Source: an uncultured Bacteroidota bacterium (GTDB lineage: Bacteria > Bacteroidota > Bacteroidia > UKL13-3). Taken from it: 8,950 nucleotides of DNA. The position numbers were made by a program, and so were the translations under genes. The stretch lies in assembly GCA_903888395.1 (NCBI GenBank), contig CAISTO010000208.1:1-8950 (forward strand). Direction: 5' to 3'. Positions 1-6,586 of the stretch are shown here, piece after piece (the stretch's first letter is position 1; every line of letters begins with the position of its first letter). The notes beneath the pieces were generated by a model, which was given only the letters and a program-made list of their open reading frames with translations, had not been told where the DNA came from and searched no databases.

Positions 1-621
1 GTAGCTGCAGGCCTAACATCATATGGCGATTTTGGAGTAGCAAGTTCTACATCAGTGAATACTTTGCCAGTAAAATGGTTAACATTTAACGCAACTAAAA
101 TTGATAAAAACAATATTCAATTGGCTTGGTCTACCGCTTCTGAAACTAATAATAATGGTTATGAAATAGAACGCAGTTACGATGCTAAAAACTTTACCAA
201 TATTGGTTTTGTAAAAGGAGCTGGAACAAGTAATAAATTGAATAACTACTCATTCATTGATGCTAACACAAATGGTTTTGATGTATATTACAGATTGAAA
301 CAAATAGATTTTGATGGTAATTTCTCATACTCAAATATTGTTAAAATTAGCAATATTGACAATGGCACATTTGATATTGTAAATGTGCAGCCAAATCCAT
401 TTGATAATGAATTAAATATTAGAATAAATGCTATTTCTGATAAAAATATTCAAGTGTTAATTTACGATTCAAAAGGTGCGTTAGTAAGCGAAAGAAATGT
501 AAGTGCAATATTGGGTTTAAATACCATAAACATTGATAATGCCAATGTTTTACCTAAAGGCTTTTATGTGTTAAAAGTTACCCAAGGCGGAATGACTAAA
601 GCTGTTAAATTGGTGAAATAA
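1..621 (+). CDS. Secreted protein with T9SS C-terminal sorting domain (partial, 5' end missing)
   Basis: This is the last 206 residues of a larger exported protein. The frame is open to the first base of the window, so the GTG at 55 is an internal valine and not a start. Residues about 22-105 form a fibronectin/Ig-like beta module of the kind that often precedes T9SS tails: it opens with LPVKWLTFNA, followed by WSTASETNNNGYEIERS and YYRLKQIDFDG. Residues about 123-206 match the type IX secretion sorting domain (Por_Secre_tail): PNPFDNELNI, then a GFYVLKV strand and a basic C-terminus ending KLVK. In this family the tail directs passage through the T9SS outer-membrane pore and is usually cleaved, leaving the protein surface-bound or released. 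The catalytic or binding part lies upstream, outside the window, so the protein's function is unknown. A strong hairpin follows the stop by 10 nt. Confidence 0.9.
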   Translation, partial: VAAGLTSYGDFGVASSTSVNTLPVKWLTFNATKIDKNNIQLAWSTASETNNNGYEIERSYDAKNFTNIGFVKGAGTSNKLNNYSFIDANTNGFDVYYRLKQIDFDGNFSYSNIVKISNIDNGTFDIVNVQPNPFDNELNIRINAISDKNIQVLIYDSKGALVSERNVSAILGLNTINIDNANVLPKGFYVLKVTQGGMTKAVKLVK

Positions 622-631
622 AGTAGTGTTC

Positions 632-687
632 TTTTCAAAACAAAAAAGCTGCACTTTAATAAAAGTGCAGCTTTTTTGTTTTGAAAA
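632..687. terminator. Bidirectional intrinsic terminator
   Basis: This is a perfect inverted repeat with 26-nt arms (632-657 and 662-687) and a 4-nt loop (AATA). The core stem pairs GCTGCACTTT with AAAGTGCAGC, flanked by A6 on the left and T6 on the right. It therefore has a U-tract after the stem in either reading direction. It lies between the converging stops of the T9SS protein (621, plus) and glycyl-tRNA synthetase (692, minus), and its position and symmetry suit termination of both genes. Confidence 0.92.
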
Positions 688-691
688 AATC

Positions 692-2173
692 TTAAACAGT
701 TTGTGTTAAAATCTTTTTCCAATTAATCGCATCATCTAAAATACTTTTGATGCTGCTGATTGGAATGCGTTCTTGTAACATTGAATCGCGGTGGCGAATG
801 GTTACTGTTTGGTTTTCTAAACTTTCATGATCTACCGTAATGCAAAATGGAGTTCCTAATGCATCTTGTCTGCGGTAACGCTTTCCAATGGCATCTTTTT
901 CTTCGTAAAAACAGTTATAATCAAACTTCAAATCGTCAATGATTTTACGTGCCACTTCTGGCAATCCATCTTTTTTAGTTAAGGGGAAAATAGCCACTTT
1001 ATAAGGTGCTAAAATTGGTGGCAAAGCCAAAACCACTCGTGTGTCTTTTTTGTCGCCTTCGCCTACTTCTTCTTCCTTGTAGCTAGCGCAAAGTGTATAT
1101 AAAAACAATCGGTCTAAACCAATGCTGGTTTCTATTACATAAGGAATATAATTGCCAAAAGGTTTTCCATTTTCGTCTACATCAGCATCAAAATACTGCA
1201 TTTTTTTACCTGAATGTTCTTGGTGACTTTTTAAGTCAAAATCAGTTCTGGAATGAATACCTTCTACTTCTTTAAATCCAAAAGGAAAATCGAATTCAAT
1301 ATCGGTTGCCGCATCAGCATAATGTGCAAGTTTTACATGGTCGTGAAAGCGGTAACTGGCTTTATCGAACCCGAGAGCTAAATGCCATTTTATTCTTGCC
1401 TCTTTCCAATATTCGAACCATTGTTTTTGTGTACCTGGGCGAACAAAAAACTGCATTTCCATTTGTTCAAACTCGCGCATACGCATAATGAATTGGCGCG
1501 CTATAATTTCGTTTCTAAATGCTTTTCCGGTTTGAGCTATTCCAAATGGTATTTTCATTCTGCCACTTTTTTGAACATTTAAAAAATTCACAAAAATTCC
1601 TTGCGCAGTTTCTGGACGCAAGTATATTTTATCAGCATCTTCGGCCATTGCACCCATTTCGGTGCTGAACATCAAATTGAATTGGCGCACATCGGTCCAA
1701 TTACGTGTTCCGCTATTTGGGCAAGCTATTTCGTGTTGTTCTATTAACGTTTTTAGTTGGTCTAAATCGTTTGCCAAAAGTGCATTATCCAAAGCCGTTT
1801 GTAACTCATCGGCTTTATTGGTTTTGCCATCTTTTTGGTATTTAGCAATTTTATCTTCCAATAAATTATCAGCACGGTAACGCTTTTTACTGTCTTTATT
1901 GTCAATCATTGGATCGCTGAAACCATCAATATGGCCGCTGGCTTTCCAAGTTTTTGGGTGCATAAAAATAGCAGCATCTAATCCCACAATATTATCGTGA
2001 GTTTGCACCATAAATTTCCACCAATATTGGCGCAAATTATTTTTTAGCTCCACCCCATTTTGCCCGTAATCATACACCGCACCTAAACCGTTATCATAAA
2101 TTTCGCTGCTGGTAAATACAAAACCGTATTCTTTGCAATGCGATACTACTTTTTTAAATATATCTTCACTCAT
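692..2173 (-). CDS. glyS: Glycyl-tRNA synthetase (single-chain, homodimeric class II type)
   Basis: It charges tRNA-Gly with glycine using ATP, in the cytoplasm. The 493 residues match the single-polypeptide alpha2-type GlyRS (about 460-510 aa in bacteria), not the split alpha/beta enzyme. The N-terminus has the family signature around residues 26-55 (YDNGLGAVYDYGQNGVELKN) and 72-90 (HPKTWKASGHIDGFSDPMI). RPETAQGIF is at 186-194. Class II motif 2 spans about 219-243, from FRNEI to EFEQMEMQFF. Motif 3 is at about 348-361 (ETSIGLDRLFLYTL). The C-terminal anticodon-binding domain runs from about 384 to 475, starting LPPILAPYKVAIFPL. A lysine-rich helical insertion lies at about 95-150. The ATG at 2173 gives the expected family N-terminus. 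There is no clear Shine-Dalgarno, as is usual in this phylum. The gene converges on the T9SS gene through a shared terminator and diverges from recJ. The enzyme looks intact. Confidence 0.97.
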   Translation of the reverse strand: MSEDIFKKVVSHCKEYGFVFTSSEIYDNGLGAVYDYGQNGVELKNNLRQYWWKFMVQTHDNIVGLDAAIFMHPKTWKASGHIDGFSDPMIDNKDSKKRYRADNLLEDKIAKYQKDGKTNKADELQTALDNALLANDLDQLKTLIEQHEIACPNSGTRNWTDVRQFNLMFSTEMGAMAEDADKIYLRPETAQGIFVNFLNVQKSGRMKIPFGIAQTGKAFRNEIIARQFIMRMREFEQMEMQFFVRPGTQKQWFEYWKEARIKWHLALGFDKASYRFHDHVKLAHYADAATDIEFDFPFGFKEVEGIHSRTDFDLKSHQEHSGKKMQYFDADVDENGKPFGNYIPYVIETSIGLDRLFLYTLCASYKEEEVGEGDKKDTRVVLALPPILAPYKVAIFPLTKKDGLPEVARKIIDDLKFDYNCFYEEKDAIGKRYRRQDALGTPFCITVDHESLENQTVTIRHRDSMLQERIPISSIKSILDDAINWKKILTQTV

Positions 2174-2204
2174 AAATTGAGGCGCAAAATAAGCAAAACT
2201 TGTT

Positions 2205-2251
2205 GATTTTTGATTTAGAGATTTAGAGATTTTTCGATTTAGAGATTTGTT
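2205..2251. repeat. 8-nt tandem repeat, consensus GATTTAGA
   Basis: Five in-phase octamers run from 2212 to 2251: GATTTAGA, GATTTAGA, GATTTTTC, GATTTAGA and GATTTGTT. A 7-nt degenerate unit (GATTTTT) precedes them at 2205-2211. Three copies are identical and the others drift after the GATTT core. The array begins 32 nt upstream of the glyS start codon. It could be a simple slippage-derived array or a copy of a dispersed intergenic repeat, and no function is evident. Confidence 0.8.
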
Positions 2252-2298
2252 AGATGATTAAATTGTTTTTTGTTGGATTGATAGATGGCTGAATTGTT
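2251..2298. repeat. Imperfect 17-nt direct repeat
   Basis: TAGATGATTAAATTGTT (2251-2267) recurs as TAGATGGCTGAATTGTT (2282-2298), with 14 of 17 positions identical and a 31-nt offset. The three differences are all transitions. It abuts the GATTTAGA array and may be a decayed extension of the same repeat-rich region. Confidence 0.55.
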
Positions 2299-2396
2299 AT
2301 GTTGATGTTTTACCAATTTTTTTCAAACTAAAAATAAGCCATTTACATAAAAAATGAAATAAAATTACTTACAATACACTACATTCGCCACACATT

Positions 2397-4103
2397 ATGC
2401 AAAAACAATGGCGAGCAAAACCCGAACCCGATAAGAAGACTGTTGAAGCCTTGTCTAGTGCTATTAATGTAAACAAAGTGCTTTCAGGAATTTTGGTGCA
2501 GCGTGGTGTTGATACTTTTGATAAAGCAAAAAACTTTTTTAGACCTCAATATTCCCACATGCACGATCCTTTTATTATGAAAGGAATGACAAGGGCCATT
2601 GAAAGAATAGACGAAGCCTTAGCAAAAAATCAAAAAATATTAATTTATGGCGATTACGATGTGGATGGAACTACTTCGGTTGCTACTGTTTATGATTTTT
2701 TTTCTAAGCGTTTTAAAGAAATAGAATATTATATTCCCGATAGATATACCGAAGGTTATGGCATATCGTTTATGGCCATTGACTGGGCCAGCAATAATGG
2801 TTACAGTTTAATTATAGCTTTAGATTGTGGTATAAAAGCCAACGATAAAGTAAAATATGCCAACAAAAAAGGCGTTGATTTTATTATTTGCGACCATCAT
2901 TTACCAGGCGATGAATTGCCAGAGGCAGTAGCTATTTTAAATCCAAAACAAGCCGATTGCCCTTATCCTTTTAAAGAACTTTCGGGCTGTGGAATTGGGT
3001 TAAAATTAGTGCAAGGATATTGCATTAAACACGAAATTGATTTTAAAGAAGTAGAAGAATACATGGACCTTTCGGCCATTAGTGTAGCCAGCGATTTGGT
3101 GCCTATTATGGACGAAAACCGAGTAATTACTTACCAAGGTTTAAAAAAACTAAAAACTAATCCGAACCGAGGTATCAAAGCATTGTTAGAAAATTATGCG
3201 CCTAGGCCAGAATATTCGGTAAATGACATTGTATTTTTTATTGGGCCAAGAATAAATGCAGCAGGTAGAATTGCAGATGCAAAAGATTCGGTAAGGCTAA
3301 TGATTTCTGATAAAGACAAAGATTCGGCAGAAATTGCTGAAATGATTAACCATCACAATAACGAACGCAGAAACTTTGATAGCAGCATCACCGAAGAAGC
3401 TTTTAATATGATTTTGGCCGATAAAGATTTTCATAACCGAAAATCTACGGTTTTATTTCATTCAGAATGGCACAAAGGTGTAATTGGAATTGTGGCTTCG
3501 CGCTTAATTGAAAAATATTACAGACCAACTATTGTTCTTACTGAAAGCAATGGAATGGCAGCTGGTTCTGCTCGTTCGGTAGAGGGTTTTGATTTATACG
3601 GTGCCATTGAAGAATGCGCTGATTTATTAGAACAATATGGTGGGCATACGCATGCTGCTGGTTTAACTTTAAGGGTGGAAAATGTTCCAAAATTTCAAGA
3701 AAAATTTGAAGCAATTGTTTCCAAAAACATTGTTACACGGAGTTTAACACCCGAAATAGAATACGATACTGAAATTCCTTTTAGGGCTATAACACCAAAG
3801 TTTTTTAGTGTGCTAAAGCAATTTGCTCCTTTTGGACCAGGCAATGCAAGCCCAATTTTTATGACCAGAAATGTATGGGATGTAGGCGATGCAACCATTG
3901 TTGGAAACAACCATTTGCGCTTAAGTTTAACCCACGAAGAAGGTGGAAGAATATACAAAGCAATTGGTTTTGGACTAGGCGAACACCATGATAAAGTAGC
4001 GCAAGGAATTAGCTTTGATATTTGTTATTATATAGAAGAAAATTTCTTTAACGGACACGTAAATTTACAACTGAATATTAAAGATATTTTGTTTAAAACG
4101 TAA
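2397..4103 (+). CDS. recJ: Single-stranded-DNA-specific exonuclease RecJ
   Basis: RecJ is a 5'-to-3' exonuclease on single-stranded DNA, used in RecF-type recombination, mismatch repair and base-excision repair in the cytoplasm. The 568 aa match the family's usual length (about 560-580). The DHH phosphoesterase domain carries the metal-binding motifs in order: YGDYDVDG at 84-91, ALDCGI at 141-146, CDHH at 165-168 and ASDLVP at 231-236. GPRINAAGR follows at 283-291. The DHHA1 part has HKGVIGIVASRL at 359-370, AGSARS at 389-394 and YGGHTHAAG at 414-422. The C-terminal OB-fold includes APFGPGNASPIF at 477-488. All key aspartates and histidines are present, so the enzyme should be active. The ATG at 2397 gives the normal N-terminus. 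Its stop codon lies inside the end of the opposite M28 peptidase gene, an 11-nt overlap. Confidence 0.97.
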   Translation: MQKQWRAKPEPDKKTVEALSSAINVNKVLSGILVQRGVDTFDKAKNFFRPQYSHMHDPFIMKGMTRAIERIDEALAKNQKILIYGDYDVDGTTSVATVYDFFSKRFKEIEYYIPDRYTEGYGISFMAIDWASNNGYSLIIALDCGIKANDKVKYANKKGVDFIICDHHLPGDELPEAVAILNPKQADCPYPFKELSGCGIGLKLVQGYCIKHEIDFKEVEEYMDLSAISVASDLVPIMDENRVITYQGLKKLKTNPNRGIKALLENYAPRPEYSVNDIVFFIGPRINAAGRIADAKDSVRLMISDKDKDSAEIAEMINHHNNERRNFDSSITEEAFNMILADKDFHNRKSTVLFHSEWHKGVIGIVASRLIEKYYRPTIVLTESNGMAAGSARSVEGFDLYGAIEECADLLEQYGGHTHAAGLTLRVENVPKFQEKFEAIVSKNIVTRSLTPEIEYDTEIPFRAITPKFFSVLKQFAPFGPGNASPIFMTRNVWDVGDATIVGNNHLRLSLTHEEGGRIYKAIGFGLGEHHDKVAQGISFDICYYIEENFFNGHVNLQLNIKDILFKT

Positions 4104-5766
4104 TTTCTACTTCCATTTCTTTACCGTCTCTAACTACAATGGCTTTTACTTTTTCGCCTTTGCTGTATTTACCCAAACATTTCATGTAAGCTTGCATATC
4201 GGTAACTTCGTCAACGCCTAATTTTATAAGGGTGTCGCCACGTTTTAAGTTTGCATTTGCAGCAGGTCTTCCCTCTGTAACTCCATCTATTCTTACCCCT
4301 TTTCCCTCGTATAAATAATCGGGCATAATGCCTAAAGTTACTTTAAAACTAGTACTTCCTGTGCTTGAATGCGTGTCTTTGGTTTTAGTGAATTTTAAAC
4401 GTGGTTCATTTTCTAAATTATAAACCAAATTATATATGTATTTGATGACCGACAATTCGCCTTTGTAATTAATCAACTGATCGTCATCGCTAGGTTTGTG
4501 ATAATCGTAATGTGAACCAGTAAAGAAATGTAAAACAGGAATTCCAATATTATAAAATGATGTGTGATCACTAGCACCCACGCCACTTTCCGATGTTTTT
4601 GGTTTTATACCTTCAATATTAATATTAGCCAAAGCAGTGTTCCATGTTGGCGATGTTCCTACACCATCAATGGCAAAAGATTGTTTAATAGTATCTAACC
4701 TTCCAAGCATATCCATATTTATCATGTAGTTAATTTTGGTGGTGTCAATGGTTGGATTTTTGCAAAAAAAATTAGAACCTAAAAGACCTTCTTCCTCGCC
4801 ACTAAATGCAATGAACAAATAATTATATTTACTTAAATGTGCTTTTTTTATTACTTCGGCTAATTCAATTAAAGCAGCAGTGCCACTTGCATTGTCATCA
4901 GCTCCATTATGAATTTGTGGTTTTTCGTTTTCGGTTTTTCGGTAAGTAGAACCGCCTAATTCATTATAACCCAAATGGTCGTAATGCGCACCAATTACTA
5001 CTGTTTGCGCAGCTTTATTGTTTAAATATGCAATTACATTATGGCCGGTTAAAGTTCGGGTTACGGTATCAATATTTAATTCTACTGAGGCATTGTCAAA
5101 ATGAATAGAGTCTATTTTATTTTCATGCGAAATAAAATAAACAGGTATTTTATAAAAATGATTTCTGAAAAATGGTTTGAATTCAGGTTCTAAAATAGCT
5201 GCATTTTGGTTAATAATTATGACTGCTTTAGCGCCTAAAGTAATGGCTGTATCTATTTTACTTTCTAATCCTATTTTGTTATTTGGGTTGTTCTTATCAG
5301 CTAATTTATACACCAATATTTTACCATCTAAATGCTTTTTGTTTAAATAATCGGCAGTATTTCCCGCACCAAGCCAAATGGTTTTTCCTTTTATTATACC
5401 AATATTACTTTCACTTAAAGGATAAAAACCAGTTGGGTTTATGCCTCCTAAAACTTTTTCAAAACTTTTCCTGCTCATAGAAAAAGAAACATTATTGTAC
5501 GATAACTTACTTAAAGTAAAAGACTGTAAAAACCCGCCATCACTGCCTTTTGGTGTTAAACCAAGCGATTGAAAATTATCAATTAAAAACTCATAAGCTA
5601 ATTTTTCGCCACGGCTTCCCATTAATCGTCCTTCAAGCCTGTCGCTTGCTAAGTAACTTAAGTTTTGCTCCAATGAATTGATGGTTTCTTCATCGGTTTT
5701 TATTAAATTTTGGGCAAATAAATTGCCAAAGGCACTAAATAATAGAATGGATAATAAGTATTTCAT
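4093..5766 (-). CDS. Secreted M28-family zinc peptidase with C-terminal PDZ domain
   Basis: This is a predicted exported aminopeptidase-like metallo-hydrolase of 557 aa. Residues 1-19 look like a signal peptide: MKY, then a hydrophobic stretch ending LFAQ. Residues about 110-240 form an insertion resembling a protease-associated (PA) domain. The M28 catalytic core spans about 240-450 with all five expected zinc ligands: His261 in GAHYDHLG, Asp290 in GADDNASG, Glu325 in SGEEEGLLGS (Glu324 as general base), Asp352 in NMDMLGR and His423 in HKPSDD. A PDZ domain occupies about 475-557 (RIDGVTEGRPAANANLKRGD, then LIKL). The assignments come from motif matching to Aeromonas-type aminopeptidase. The substrate is unknown. 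It is last in a three-gene unit: its start overlaps the transporter gene upstream by 32 nt, which suggests translational coupling. Later methionines would remove the signal peptide, so the overlapping start is preferred. Confidence 0.93.
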   Translation of the reverse strand: MKYLLSILLFSAFGNLFAQNLIKTDEETINSLEQNLSYLASDRLEGRLMGSRGEKLAYEFLIDNFQSLGLTPKGSDGGFLQSFTLSKLSYNNVSFSMSRKSFEKVLGGINPTGFYPLSESNIGIIKGKTIWLGAGNTADYLNKKHLDGKILVYKLADKNNPNNKIGLESKIDTAITLGAKAVIIINQNAAILEPEFKPFFRNHFYKIPVYFISHENKIDSIHFDNASVELNIDTVTRTLTGHNVIAYLNNKAAQTVVIGAHYDHLGYNELGGSTYRKTENEKPQIHNGADDNASGTAALIELAEVIKKAHLSKYNYLFIAFSGEEEGLLGSNFFCKNPTIDTTKINYMINMDMLGRLDTIKQSFAIDGVGTSPTWNTALANINIEGIKPKTSESGVGASDHTSFYNIGIPVLHFFTGSHYDYHKPSDDDQLINYKGELSVIKYIYNLVYNLENEPRLKFTKTKDTHSSTGSTSFKVTLGIMPDYLYEGKGVRIDGVTEGRPAANANLKRGDTLIKLGVDEVTDMQAYMKCLGKYSKGEKVKAIVVRDGKEMEVEITF

Positions 5767-6568
5767 AAATAACTTTTAATAAAACAATGGAAGCAAAACT
5801 AGCGAATATAATTCGAATGGTTTGAGATTTACTTTTTTGGGCAGTTTTTACGCCCATTTGAGCAAATAAAAATGTTCCAATAATTAAAGGTAAAGCTATG
5901 GGTAAAAGGATGTAACCAAATTGGAAATTGTTTACATAATTTTGGGGAACAGCATTTAAATTTAAAATGCCAATAACAACTGCAAAACCAAGGATAACTC
6001 CAGTAGAAATAGCACTTGCTTTTTTAATATCTAACTTCATCCATTCGGTAAAAACAGGCGTCATAATTACACCGCCTCCTAATCCCGACATGGCAGTAAC
6101 TATGCCTGCAAAAGCACCAGTAATATTGTATTTATAGTTATCGGCTTTGGTGCTTTCAGCAATGATTGCTTTGGGTTTTGATAAAAACATTTTGAAAACA
6201 ACAAACAAAAGCATGGTTAAAAAAAAGTATAAAAACACATCGCGGCTATACCAAGTTCCTCTGTTAATTAAGATTTGTAATATAACAACACTAACAATTC
6301 CGGGTAATAATGTTTGTAATATTTCCTTAAAATATAAATTGCCTAATTTGTACTGTTTGTAGCTTGCTACAGCTGCCGAAAACATAATTACAAAAAGCGA
6401 ATTGGCTAAAACTGCTTTTACCAATTCTGTATCATGAAAATATTTTGAAAGGAAATAATCCAATACAGGAACATAAATGATGCCACCGCCAACTCCCAAA
6501 TAACCCGACATAAAGCCACCAAATGAGCCAAATAAAAATAGGATAATAAAATCGTTTATTGATAACAT
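5735..6568 (-). CDS. TSUP (TauE/SafE) family membrane transporter
   Basis: This is an inner-membrane protein of 277 aa with about eight hydrophobic segments. It shows the internal duplication typical of the TSUP family: GGFMSGYLGVGGGIIYVPVL at 17-36 in the first half and GIVTAMSGLGGGVIMTPVF at 155-173 in the second, each a glycine-rich re-entrant signature. Characterised members export sulfite, sulfoacetate or related sulfur anions, but the family is broad and the substrate cannot be told from the sequence. The length is normal (about 250-300 aa). The ATG at 6568 is 18 nt after the stop of the upstream S41 protease gene. The TAG stop lies 32 nt inside the following M28 peptidase gene. This packing supports one polycistronic message. 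No sulfur-metabolism genes are nearby. Confidence 0.92.
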   Translation of the reverse strand: MLSINDFIILFLFGSFGGFMSGYLGVGGGIIYVPVLDYFLSKYFHDTELVKAVLANSLFVIMFSAAVASYKQYKLGNLYFKEILQTLLPGIVSVVILQILINRGTWYSRDVFLYFFLTMLLFVVFKMFLSKPKAIIAESTKADNYKYNITGAFAGIVTAMSGLGGGVIMTPVFTEWMKLDIKKASAISTGVILGFAVVIGILNLNAVPQNYVNNFQFGYILLPIALPLIIGTFLFAQMGVKTAQKSKSQTIRIIFASFASIVLLKVIYEILIIHSII

Positions 6569-6586
6569 TTTTTATATAGGTAAATG

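Larger units (their letters stand above)
2174..2396. other. Divergent intergenic region between glyS and recJ
   Basis: These 223 bp must hold the promoters of both genes. No exact TAnnTTTG box is present for either. The nearest glyS candidates on the minus strand are AAGTTTTG (2201-2194) and TTATTTTG (2192-2185), each with one mismatch. For recJ, TACATTCG at 2380-2387 has one mismatch and would leave a very short leader. The left half holds an octamer tandem repeat and an imperfect 17-nt direct repeat, listed separately. I see no small ORF or RNA gene. Confidence 0.6.

Noticed and set aside
55..621. A complete 188-residue gene starting at GTG 55
   Set aside because: The frame stays open to base 1 and the upstream residues continue naturally into the fibronectin-like module, so this is the end of a longer protein.
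2380..2387. TACATTCG as the recJ -7 promoter box
   Set aside because: It has one mismatch in the conserved TTTG part, would leave a leader of only a few nucleotides, and has no supporting -33 element.
2696..2703. T8 tract in recJ (also A8 at 4764-4771 in the M28 gene and A8 at 6219-6226 in the transporter gene) as possible phase-variation sites
   Set aside because: Runs of eight are common in AT-rich genomes, all three frames are intact, and nothing suggests switching of these genes.
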